Assembly: GCA_016285815.1 (NCBI GenBank)
Contig: JAEERN010000093.1
Location: forward strand, 1-9,296
Direction of reading: 5' to 3'
Origin: Clostridiales bacterium
Lineage (GTDB): Bacteria; Bacillota; Clostridia; Oscillospirales; QAMX01
Length of the DNA stretch: 9,296 nt
Both the position numbers and the translations under genes were made by a program. The notes beneath the pieces were generated by a model. It was not told the origin of the DNA, searched no databases, and saw only the letters and a list, made by a program, of their open reading frames with translations. Position 1 is the stretch's first letter, and every line of letters begins with the position of its first letter. This document shows positions 1-5,495 of the stretch, in pieces.

Positions 1-1
1 A

Positions 2-20
2 AGCCCCGCGCGGCGGGGCT
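2..20. repeat. GC-rich hairpin at the left edge
   Basis: AGCCCCGC (2-9) and GCGGGGCT (13-20) are perfect reverse complements around a 3-base loop. The shape fits the stem of an intrinsic terminator for a transcript near the left edge. No T-run follows on the + strand, and any T-run for the - strand would lie outside the window, so terminator function is unproven. A second GC-rich imperfect hairpin follows at 21-45. Confidence 0.35.
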
Positions 21-65
21 CGGCCGGCGATCCCGCGCCGGGCCGCCGCGGCGCAAAAGTTTTTC

Positions 66-94
66 TTGCGTTTTGGCGCGAAATGTGTTATATT
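66..94 (+). promoter_or_regulatory. Promoter of the symporter gene
   Basis: A TTGCGT -35 (66-71) and TATATT -10 (89-94) are 17 bp apart, in an AT-rich island inside very GC-rich DNA. TG one base before the -10 makes it an extended -10 promoter. Transcription would start near 101, giving a leader of about 96 bases. I saw no riboswitch-like fold in that leader. Assigned by eye to the housekeeping sigma factor. Confidence 0.6.
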
Positions 95-196
95 TTTCCA
101 AGGCGTCCTGCATGAAAATACAGGGCGCCGCCCGGACGCCGCTCCGGCGGGGCCGCGGCCGGGCAAAACAGGGAAGAAACGGGGAAACGGAGCGTT

Positions 197-1747
197 ATGG
201 CGATCAAGATCATCCTGCTGGTCGTATTTTTCGGGATCATGGTGGGCGTCGGCCTCTACTGCCGCCGCCACGCCACCGACGTGAACGGATTCGTTCTGGG
301 CGGGCGGAACGTGGGCCCGTGGCTCACGTCCTTCGCCTACGGCACGTCGTACTTCTCCGCCGTGGTGTTCGTGGGCTATGCGGGCCAGTTCGGCTGGAAA
401 TACGGCATCGCGTCCACGTGGATCGGCCTGGGGAACGCCTTCCTCGGCTCGCTGCTGGCTTGGGTGGTGCTGGGACGGCGCACGCGCATCATGACCCAGC
501 ATCTGGATTCGTCCACCATGCCGGACTTTTTCGGCAAGCGCTTTGCCTCGCGCGGGCTGAAGATCGGGGCCTCGGTCATCACGTTCCTGTTCCTGATCCC
601 GTACACCGCCTCGCTCTACAACGGGCTTTCGCGGCTGTTCTCCATGGCGTTCTCCATCCCCTATGAGATCTGCATCCTGCTGATGGCGCTGCTCACCGGC
701 GTCTACGTCATCGCGGGCGGCTATATGGCGACGGCCATCAACGACTTCATCCAGGGCATCATCATGCTGGTCGGCATCGCGGCCGTGGTGGCCGCGGTCC
801 TGGTCAGCCGCGGCGGCTTCACCGCCGCGCTGGCGGGGCTGGCCTCCGTGTCCGACGCCGGGGTCTCGTCCGTTCCCGGCGTGTTCGCCTCGTTCTTCGG
901 GCCGGATCCGCTGAACCTGCTGGGAGTGGTGATCCTCACGTCGCTGGGCACCTGGGGCCTGCCGCAGATGGTGCAGAAGTTCTACGCCATCAAGTCGGAG
1001 GAGTCGATCAAAAAGGGCACCATCATCTCGTCGCTGTTCGCCGTGGTGGTGGCGGGCGGCTGTTACTTCCTCGGCGGCTTCGGGCGGCTGTTCTCCGACG
1101 TCATCGAAACGGTGAACGGCGTCCCCGTCGGCGGGTACGACGCGGTCATCCCCGCCATGCTCTCCAGCCTGCCGGACCTTTTGATCGCCGTGGTGGTGGT
1201 GCTGGTGCTGTCCGCCTCCATGAGCACGCTGTCCAGCCTGGTCATCGCCTCGTCCTCCACCATCACGCTGGACTTCCTGAAGGGCAACCTGGTCAAAAAG
1301 ATGAGCGAAAAGACCCAGGTGCTGCTGATGCGGGTCTTCATCGTGGTCTTCGTGGCGATCTCCGCGGTCATCGCCATCTACCAGCAGAACACCACCTCGA
1401 ACTTCATCGCCCAGCTCATGGGCGTCTCGTGGGGGGCGCTGGCGGGGGCCTTCCTGGCGCCGTTCCTGTACGGTCTGTACTGGAAGCGGACCACCAAGGC
1501 GGCCTGCTGGGTCAGCTTCGGCTTCGGCTCGGCCGTCATGGTGGCGAACATGCTGGCGCGGAGCGCGTTCCCGGCGATCCTGCAGTCGCCCATCAACTGC
1601 GGCGCCTTCGCCATGCTGGCGGGGCTGGTCCTCGTGCCGGCGGTCAGTCTGGTGACCCCGAAGCCGGACCGCGCCTTTGTGGACGAGGCCTTCGCCTGTT
1701 ACGACAAAAAAGTTCCGGTCTCGCAGAAGCGGGCGCTGATCGACTGA
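197..1747 (+). CDS. Sodium:solute symporter (SSS family)
   Basis: This 516-aa integral membrane protein should use the sodium gradient to import a small organic solute across the cytoplasmic membrane. Hydrophobic segments run from residue 4 to about 486, consistent with the roughly 13 helices of SSS/SLC5 proteins, and the length is normal for the family. Family marks are GGYMATAINDFIQG (174-187), the serine-rich SASMSTLSSL (339-348) where the family binds Na+ (Na2 site), and GAFLAPFLYGLYWKRTTKAA (417-436), the conserved late loop and helix. The start is the ATG at 197, with GGAG at 189-192; the first helix begins at once. It has its own promoter and terminator. Substrate is unknown: family members carry proline, pantothenate, sialic acid, sugars or nucleosides. 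The nearby oxidoreductase and beta-helix protein make a sugar or sugar acid plausible, but that is inference. Confidence 0.93.
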   Translation: MAIKIILLVVFFGIMVGVGLYCRRHATDVNGFVLGGRNVGPWLTSFAYGTSYFSAVVFVGYAGQFGWKYGIASTWIGLGNAFLGSLLAWVVLGRRTRIMTQHLDSSTMPDFFGKRFASRGLKIGASVITFLFLIPYTASLYNGLSRLFSMAFSIPYEICILLMALLTGVYVIAGGYMATAINDFIQGIIMLVGIAAVVAAVLVSRGGFTAALAGLASVSDAGVSSVPGVFASFFGPDPLNLLGVVILTSLGTWGLPQMVQKFYAIKSEESIKKGTIISSLFAVVVAGGCYFLGGFGRLFSDVIETVNGVPVGGYDAVIPAMLSSLPDLLIAVVVVLVLSASMSTLSSLVIASSSTITLDFLKGNLVKKMSEKTQVLLMRVFIVVFVAISAVIAIYQQNTTSNFIAQLMGVSWGALAGAFLAPFLYGLYWKRTTKAACWVSFGFGSAVMVANMLARSAFPAILQSPINCGAFAMLAGLVLVPAVSLVTPKPDRAFVDEAFACYDKKVPVSQKRALID

Positions 1748-1762
1748 AAAAAGCAAAAAAAC

Positions 1763-1801
1763 AGCGGAGGAAAGAGCGAGCTCTTTCCTCCGCTTTCGTT
1801 T
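1763..1801. terminator. Bidirectional intrinsic terminator
   Basis: AGCGGAGGAAAGAGC (1763-1777) pairs perfectly with GCTCTTTCCTCCGCT (1780-1794). On the + strand TTTCGTTT follows; on the - strand the preceding A-runs (1747-1761) become two long T-runs. It therefore ends both the symporter transcript and the convergent membrane-protein transcript. The T-runs are better for the - direction. Confidence 0.9.
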
Positions 1802-1818
1802 GACGGGCGGGCGGCCCT

Positions 1819-2244
1819 TCAGCTGCGGCGGAAGCGTTCGATGACGTCCAGCGAGGCGAGCGCCCCGGGCACGAGGAAATAGGCCAGGATCAGCGCGGCG
1901 GCCAGCGCGGTCCAGAACGGGGCCGGGCCGGTCTGCTCCACGAGGATGAAGGCCACCAGGAACAGGTCGCCGAACAGCAACGCCGCGGCGCCCACGAAGG
2001 ACCACATGGTCCGGGGGCGGAACAGGCGCGAGGCGAAGCCGGTGGCGAACAGCACCGCCAGACAGATCAGATCGACGAGGATGGCCCGCAGGGCCGTCTG
2101 CACCACGGGGGTGGAGTCGACGCCGGGGATGAAATAGAGAACGGCCGTGACCAGACAGGTCAGGAACGCCAGCGCCCGCAGCCCCAGAGCGATGAGATCG
2201 ATCCAGACGAGGACGCGGCGGCCTTTGCTTTCGGAAGAGGACAA
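1819..2244 (-). CDS. Small four-helix membrane protein, unknown function
   Basis: This 141-aa protein has four hydrophobic helices at about 12-39, 48-74, 80-103 and 109-130, short charged ends (N-terminal SESKGRR, C-terminal ERFRR), and no catalytic motif I can recognise. The frame stays open upstream to 2478, but that part is polar, lies upstream of the predicted transcription start near 2289, and overlaps the divergent gene. I therefore place the start at TTG 2244, preceded 9 bases upstream by AGGCGG (complement of 2254-2259). The mature region begins MSSSESKGRRVLVWIDL. It has its own consensus promoter and ends at the shared bidirectional terminator, so it is a one-gene unit. It should sit in the cytoplasmic membrane. 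The family is not recognised. Confidence 0.72.
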   Translation of the reverse strand: MSSSESKGRRVLVWIDLIALGLRALAFLTCLVTAVLYFIPGVDSTPVVQTALRAILVDLICLAVLFATGFASRLFRPRTMWSFVGAAALLFGDLFLVAFILVEQTGPAPFWTALAAALILAYFLVPGALASLDVIERFRRS

Positions 2245-2253
2245 GGTGCTTCG

Positions 2254-2259
2254 CCGCCT
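2254..2259 (-). promoter_or_regulatory. Ribosome site that decides a TTG start
   Basis: On the - strand this reads AGGCGG, one mismatch from AGGAGG, 9 bases before TTG 2244. No ATG or GTG in frame lies between the promoter and the first helix, which is why TTG is chosen. Confidence 0.5.
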
Positions 2260-2295
2260 TTCGGAGAGGGATGGCCGCGCCGGCGGCCCGCTGTT

Positions 2296-2324
2296 ATTAT
2301 AACAGACCGGGGGCGGGGATTCAA
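2296..2324 (-). promoter_or_regulatory. Promoter of the membrane-protein gene (leftward)
   Basis: Read on the - strand, TTGAAT (-35, 2324-2319) is followed after exactly 17 bp by a perfect TATAAT (-10, 2301-2296), with TG one base upstream (extended -10). The start site would be near 2289. The -10 lies inside a 15-bp perfect inverted repeat, CTGTTAT-T-ATAACAG (2291-2305), which could also be an operator. Confidence 0.82.
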
Positions 2325-2356
2325 CCGGTCCGCGCGGATTTTTCCGGGAAAGACGG

Positions 2357-2385
2357 TTGTAATTCGGCCGGGATTCTGTTATAAT
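2357..2385 (+). promoter_or_regulatory. Promoter of the 106-aa protein gene (rightward)
   Basis: TTGTAA (-35, 2357-2362) and a perfect TATAAT (-10, 2380-2385) are 17 bp apart, with TG one base upstream of the -10. The start site near 2392 gives a leader of only about 13 bases, just enough for the ribosome site. No terminator separates this unit from the oxidoreductase gene downstream, so the transcript may continue into it. Confidence 0.82.
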
Positions 2386-2392
2386 CCTATTC

Positions 2393-2400
2393 GAGGTGAG
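2393..2400 (+). promoter_or_regulatory. Ribosome site choosing ATG 2405
   Basis: GAGGTGAG is a near-perfect Shine-Dalgarno sequence ending 4 bases before ATG 2405. The alternative in-frame GTG at 2396 lies inside this site and would leave an almost leaderless message, so it is rejected. Confidence 0.75.
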
Positions 2401-2404
2401 AGCG

Positions 2405-2725
2405 ATGGGTCTGTTCGGAAGACGGGCGGCGTCCCGGGAGGAGTTCGGCGATCTGAGCCGGCTGGCCGACCGGGCCATCCGCTATGCGGCGGTGCGCGTT
2501 TCCGGCGAGAACGGCGAGCGGATCCTGGGGCGCGAGGGGTATCTGAACTGCGCCGACGGGCGCGTCATCATCTGCTGCGGCGCCAGGACCGTGTTCGACA
2601 TGCCCGTGGAAGAGGTCACGGTGGGCGAGCTGATGAGCCGCAACGGCGCGACCTTTACCTATCGCGACCCGGCGGATGGGAAGAAAAAGACCGTCACGGC
2701 CTATTACACCTCGTATTACAAGTGA
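2405..2725 (+). CDS. 106-aa protein, unknown function
   Basis: This small soluble protein has no signal peptide or membrane helix. An N-terminal charged helix (about 9-33, rich in R, E and D) is followed by alternating short hydrophobic and polar stretches (about 40-106, including EGYLNCADGRVIICCG and VTAYYTSYYK) that look like an all-beta fold. The layout, in which a short strand-rich domain begins EGYL and continues DGRVIICCGARTVFDMPVEEV, is loosely like GRAM/PH-type domains, but this is a guess from pattern only. Adjacent cysteines (CC) occur in the middle strand. The gene has a strong promoter and ribosome site, so it is likely real and well expressed. It is 40 bases upstream of the oxidoreductase gene with no terminator between, so the two could share a transcript. 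Confidence 0.75.
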   Translation: MGLFGRRAASREEFGDLSRLADRAIRYAAVRVSGENGERILGREGYLNCADGRVIICCGARTVFDMPVEEVTVGELMSRNGATFTYRDPADGKKKTVTAYYTSYYK

Positions 2726-2765
2726 GCGCAAGACCATTCTAACATAAATGAAGGTGGGAAGAACT

Positions 2766-3764
2766 ATGCTCAACATCGCAGTATGCAGCCGCTGGCATCC
2801 GCACGCCACCGGGTACGGCCGGGAGTTTTCCAAACACCCCGAATGCCGGGTCACCGTCGTCTGGGACGAGGTCCCCGAGCGGGGAAAGGCCTGGGCCGAA
2901 GAGCTGGGGTGCGACTTTGAGCCGGACTACGACAAGGTCCTGGCCCGCGCCGACGTGGACGCGGTCTGCTGCACCGCGCCGACCAACATGCACCGCGAGC
3001 TGTTCCTGAAGGCCGCCGCGGCGGGAAAGCACATCTTCACCGAGAAGGTGCTGGCCGCCACCAAGGCCGAGGCGCTGGACGTCAAGCAGGCGGTGGAGAA
3101 GGCCGGGGTCAAGTTCGTGATCTCGTTCCCCATGCGCACGGACGCGTCCATGCAGTTCGCCAAAAAGCTCATCGAGGACGGCACGCTGGGCCGCATCAAC
3201 TACCTGCGCATCCGCAACGCCCACAACGGCGTGTCCGGCGGCTGGCTGGCGCCGGAGTTCCTGGATCCGGCGGCGGGCGGCGGCGGCGCCATGATGGACC
3301 TGGGGGCGCACCCCATGTACCTCTGCTCGTGGCTGCTGGGCAAGCCCAAGAGCGTGGTCTCCTGCTTCAACGAGCTCTACGGCGTCGGAGTGGACGACAA
3401 CTGCGTCTCGGTCATCGAGTTTGAAAACAGCGTCATCGCCGTCTCGGAGACGGGGTTCGTGACCAATTCGTCTCCGTTCAGCTTTGAGCTGTCCGGCACC
3501 GAGGGCACCATGATCGAGGGCGGCGCGGCTGGCGGCGTCTGGCTGCGCACCACCAACGGCGAGGGGCTGGCCAAGGGAAGCTGGGTCCGGCCGAGCCTGC
3601 CCAAGGGCGCGATCCCGTCCGCCATCGAACAGTTCGTCGGCGCGTGCCTGCGGAACGAGCCGGTCTGGTTCGACGTGGACGAGGCCGTCAAGCTCTCCGA
3701 GCTGATGGACGGCGCCTACCGGTCCTGGAAAGAGGGCCGCCGGGTCAGCTTTTCCGAGCTGTGA
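2766..3764 (+). CDS. Gfo/Idh/MocA family NAD(P)-dependent oxidoreductase
   Basis: This 332-aa cytoplasmic enzyme probably oxidises or reduces a sugar, inositol-like polyol or sugar acid with NAD(P). An N-terminal Rossmann half (1-120) shows beta-strand NIAVCS, the acidic strand end VVWDEVPERG (31-40), APTNMHRELFLKAAAAGKHI (71-90) and FTEKVLA (91-97). The last is the family's EKP site with Pro replaced by Val and the Lys (94) kept. The C-terminal half holds GGGGAMMDLGAHPMYL (171-186), whose Asp178 and His182 match the family's catalytic DxGxH. The usual GxGxxG loop is replaced by SRWHPHATGYGRE (8-20). I recall a Firmicute subfamily with a similar WHxHAxGY loop, so this may be normal for its branch. 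The start is ATG 2766, with AAGGTGG at 2751-2757; the in-frame ATG at 2748 lies upstream of that site. Substrate is unknown. Confidence 0.9.
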   Translation: MLNIAVCSRWHPHATGYGREFSKHPECRVTVVWDEVPERGKAWAEELGCDFEPDYDKVLARADVDAVCCTAPTNMHRELFLKAAAAGKHIFTEKVLAATKAEALDVKQAVEKAGVKFVISFPMRTDASMQFAKKLIEDGTLGRINYLRIRNAHNGVSGGWLAPEFLDPAAGGGGAMMDLGAHPMYLCSWLLGKPKSVVSCFNELYGVGVDDNCVSVIEFENSVIAVSETGFVTNSSPFSFELSGTEGTMIEGGAAGGVWLRTTNGEGLAKGSWVRPSLPKGAIPSAIEQFVGACLRNEPVWFDVDEAVKLSELMDGAYRSWKEGRRVSFSEL

Positions 3765-3775
3765 AGCAAAGAAGT

Positions 3776-3812
3776 GCCGGAGCGCGCCGCGCGGCGCGCT
3801 CCGGCGTTTTTT
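3776..3812 (+). terminator. Intrinsic terminator after the oxidoreductase gene
   Basis: GCCGGAGCGCGCC (3776-3788) pairs perfectly with GGCGCGCTCCGGC (3793-3805) around a GCGC loop, followed by G and six T (3807-3812). This 13-bp stem with a T-run should stop most transcription before the beta-helix gene, which starts 48 bases later. Confidence 0.92.
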
Positions 3813-3832
3813 CGATCCTGCATAAATCGGGC

Positions 3833-3844
3833 GGCGGATCCGCC
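3833..3844. repeat. 12-bp palindrome before the beta-helix gene
   Basis: GGCGGATCCGCC is a perfect palindrome immediately upstream of the ribosome site AAGGAG (3846-3851). It could be a protein-binding site or weak RNA structure, but in GC-rich DNA a 12-bp palindrome can also be chance. I see no convincing -35/-10 pair between the terminator and the gene; CATAAA at 3821-3826 is the nearest -10-like sequence and has no -35. Confidence 0.3.
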
Positions 3845-3860
3845 GAAGGAGAAGGAACCT

Positions 3861-5168
3861 ATGAAACGCTATGACGTCAGAGAGTTCGGAGCGGTCCCGG
3901 ACCGGGAGGAAAAGCAGACCGCGGCGCTTCAGGCGGCGCTGGACGCCTGTTTCCTCGGCGGGGGAGGCACCGTGGAGATCCCGGCGGGGACCTTCCGCAC
4001 CGGAGGACTGCGGGTCCGCTCGCACACCACGCTGCTGCTGAAGGAGGGCGCCGCCCTGGTGGGGACGCGGGTCCCCGGGGACTATGACATCCTGAAGGAC
4101 GACGCGCTGGAGCCCATCGATCCCGAGCGGAACGCCTATTGCGTCAACCGCTGGAACAACGCGATCCTTCGCATCATGTTCGCCCGGGACGTCGCCGTCC
4201 GGGGCGAAAAGGGCTCGCTGATCTGCGGCAGCAACTGTTACGATCCCGCCGGCGAGGAGGGGTATCGCGGGCCTCACGCCATCACGGCCTTTTACTCCCG
4301 CGGGCTGAGCTTTTCCGGCTATACCGTCCGGGACAGCGCCAACTGGGCCCACAACATCCGCCACTGCGGCAACATCGACGCCAGGGACCTTCACGTCTTC
4401 GCCGGCCACGACGGGTTCCACATCCGCGCCTGTGAGAACGTGACGGTGGCCGACAGCGAGTTCATCACCGGGGACGACGCCGTCGCCGGCCACGGGAATC
4501 TGAACGTGAGGGTCTCCAACTGCGTGCTGAACACCGCGTGCAGCTCGTTCCGCTTCGGCGCCACCAATCTGCTCGTGGACGGCTGCCGCTTTACCGGGCC
4601 CGCGGTGTACCCGTGGCGCGGGTGTCTCACCGACGACGAAAAGATCCGCGGCGCCAACGAGTTCTCGGTCCGCCCGTCCCGGATGAACTCGCTGAGCATG
4701 TTCACCTATTTCGCGGAGGACATCCCGGACATCCGCTACGAGCCGCGGAACGTGGTCTTCCAGAACTGCACCGTGGAGGGCGTCGAGCGGCTGGTGCAGT
4801 ACAATCTGTCCGGCGGCGACAAGTGGCAGCAGGCCAGGCCCCTGTTCGACCTGACGCTGAAGAACATCACCGCCAGGGGGCTCTCCGAGCCCACCGTCCT
4901 CTTCGGGCCGGAGGACGTTCCCCTTCGGGCCGAGCTGGAGAACGTGTCCATCGAGACGGCGGAGGACTACCCCTACGAGGCGGTCTTCCGGACCGGTTGG
5001 GTGAAGGAGCTGTCGCTGCGGAATGTCCGGATCAAGACCCGCGCGCCGCACCTGATCGAAAACTGGGGCCGGGTGGAGCGGCTGACCTGCGAGGCGTTCG
5101 AGTGCTCCGTCCCGGAAGCGGACTGGTGCGCGGAGGGGTCCGGAGAATTCTGGTCGCAGGACATCTGA
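3861..5168 (+). CDS. Parallel beta-helix protein, GH28-like (pectinase-related)
   Basis: This 435-aa protein lacks a signal peptide, so it should act in the cytoplasm. The N-terminus DVREFGAVPDREEKQTAALQ, then GGGTVEIPAGTFRTGGLRV (34-52) and HTTLLLKEGAALVG (55-68), is the classic opening of GH28 polygalacturonase-type helices. Coil repeats follow: DARDLHVF (173-180), ENVTVADSEF (192-201), LNVRVSNCVL (214-223), TNLLVDGCRF (235-244), RNVVFQNCTV (296-305). Of the GH28 catalytic set, HDG (183-185) stands where NTD is expected and GDD (204-206) is kept, so the three Asp positions remain. The expected GHG His falls at CSSFRFGA (227-234) and seems lost; the GHG at 210-212 is too close to GDD to replace it. 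It may be a diverged hydrolase, a lyase or an epimerase-like helix enzyme. The start is ATG 3861 with AAGGAG 9 bases upstream. Substrate is unknown; a pectin- or glycan-derived oligosaccharide is plausible. Confidence 0.85.
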   Translation: MKRYDVREFGAVPDREEKQTAALQAALDACFLGGGGTVEIPAGTFRTGGLRVRSHTTLLLKEGAALVGTRVPGDYDILKDDALEPIDPERNAYCVNRWNNAILRIMFARDVAVRGEKGSLICGSNCYDPAGEEGYRGPHAITAFYSRGLSFSGYTVRDSANWAHNIRHCGNIDARDLHVFAGHDGFHIRACENVTVADSEFITGDDAVAGHGNLNVRVSNCVLNTACSSFRFGATNLLVDGCRFTGPAVYPWRGCLTDDEKIRGANEFSVRPSRMNSLSMFTYFAEDIPDIRYEPRNVVFQNCTVEGVERLVQYNLSGGDKWQQARPLFDLTLKNITARGLSEPTVLFGPEDVPLRAELENVSIETAEDYPYEAVFRTGWVKELSLRNVRIKTRAPHLIENWGRVERLTCEAFECSVPEADWCAEGSGEFWSQDI

Positions 5169-5190
5169 CCGAAAGCGAAAAAGACGGATC

Positions 5191-5238
5191 GCACGGGGAC
5201 GGAGCGCGCAGGGCGCGGCTTCCGTCCCCGCGCTTTTT
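5191..5238 (+). terminator. Intrinsic terminator after the beta-helix gene
   Basis: GCACGGGGACGGA (5191-5203) pairs with TCCGTCCCCGCGC (5221-5233) with one mismatch. The 17-base GC-rich loop may fold further. Five T follow (5234-5238). It separates the sugar-type genes from the ABC operon. Confidence 0.88.
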
Positions 5239-5301
5239 GCGCGCAGGCGGGCGCCCGGCGGGAAAAAACGGGGGACAGGCCGGAAAAATTTGCGCGCCCT
5301 C

Positions 5302-5330
5302 TTGATTGACGGAGCAAAACGTGCTATGAT
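5302..5330 (+). promoter_or_regulatory. Promoter of the ABC transporter operon
   Basis: TTGATT (-35, 5302-5307) and TATGAT (-10, 5325-5330) are 17 bp apart, with TG one base before the -10. The start site would be near 5337, inside the first inverted repeat, leaving a leader of about 160 bases before ATG 5496. Confidence 0.8.
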
Positions 5331-5349
5331 AGTTAGCGTAAGCTAACTA
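5330..5349. promoter_or_regulatory. Operator-like inverted repeat 1
   Basis: TAGTTAGC-GTAA-GCTAACTA is a 20-bp inverted repeat with perfect 8-bp arms. It begins on the last base of the -10 and covers the predicted start site, the usual place for a repressor. Size and symmetry fit a dimeric helix-turn-helix regulator (MarR, TetR) or a DtxR-like metal regulator. The TTAG/CTAA halves resemble DtxR boxes, but the spacing differs. No regulator gene is in the window. Confidence 0.75.
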
Positions 5350-5365
5350 AGCTGATCGGGGCCGC

Positions 5366-5403
5366 CTTCCTGCCCCGGCGCGGACGCCGCGCCGGAGGGG
5401 AAG
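5366..5403 (+). other. Strong leader RNA hairpin
   Basis: CCGGCGCGG (5375-5383) pairs perfectly with CCGCGCCGG (5387-5395) around ACG. The flanks CTTCC (5366-5370) and GGAAG (5399-5403) can extend the stem past a small internal loop. It lies in the leader between the two operator copies. No T-run follows, so it is not a terminator; it may stabilise the message or be incidental to high GC. Confidence 0.5.
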
Positions 5404-5438
5404 AGCGGCTGCCGGAGCGGAGTTTCCGCGCCCGGTGG

Positions 5439-5452
5439 TTAGCGCGGGCTAA
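5439..5452. promoter_or_regulatory. Operator-like inverted repeat 2
   Basis: TTAGC-GCGG-GCTAA repeats the exact core of the upstream site (TTAGC-N4-GCTAA) in otherwise unrelated GC-rich leader DNA. The two centres are 106 bp apart, near ten helical turns. It has no good promoter of its own, so it is probably an auxiliary site for the same regulator. The outer bases of site 1 are not kept, so it may bind more weakly. Confidence 0.6.
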
Positions 5453-5483
5453 TTGCCGGGGAGGGACAGTACGGAACAGCGAC

Positions 5484-5490
5484 GGGGTGA
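5484..5490 (+). promoter_or_regulatory. Ribosome site choosing ATG 5496
   Basis: GGGGTGA ends 5 bases before ATG 5496 and matches the GGTGA half of the Shine-Dalgarno consensus. The in-frame GTG at 5487 lies inside this site and has only weak pairing upstream, so ATG is preferred. Confidence 0.6.
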
Positions 5491-5495
5491 AAAAG

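Larger units (their letters stand above)
5169..5495. other. 327-base control region between operons
   Basis: This non-coding stretch holds, in order, the terminator of the beta-helix gene, about 60 bases without visible signals (5239-5301), the ABC operon promoter, two copies of TTAGC-N4-GCTAA, and a leader hairpin. A further small hairpin, GCGGA-GTT-TCCGC, sits at 5417-5429. I found no convincing small ORF in it. Confidence 0.7.

Noticed and set aside
73..666. Open frames overlapping the start of the symporter
   Set aside because: They are Arg/His-rich shadows of the symporter in another frame; the symporter has promoter, ribosome site and family motifs.
2716..2745. Possible promoter TTACAA-18-TAACAT before the oxidoreductase
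   Set aside because: Both boxes match the consensus poorly and the -35 lies in the preceding gene. Read-through from the 2357 promoter is at least as likely.
3774..3860. Upstream GTG start for the beta-helix protein
   Set aside because: The extension would translate the terminator hairpin and has no ribosome site, whereas ATG 3861 has AAGGAG at the right distance and begins at the family's conserved N-terminus.
4488..4496. GHG (residues 210-212) as the GH28 catalytic His
   Set aside because: It follows GDD by only three residues; in GH28 the GHG lies a full helix turn later, so this is probably a coincidence.
2739..5051. 770-codon open frame on the - strand
   Set aside because: It lies opposite the oxidoreductase and beta-helix genes, which have clear family motifs. 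The translation is low-complexity (rich in R, G, A, V, H, D), without domains, as expected of an antisense frame in GC-rich DNA.
5306..5330. TTGACG as the -35 of the ABC promoter
   Set aside because: It matches the consensus better, but the spacer to TATGAT would be 13 bp; TTGATT at 5302 gives 17 bp.
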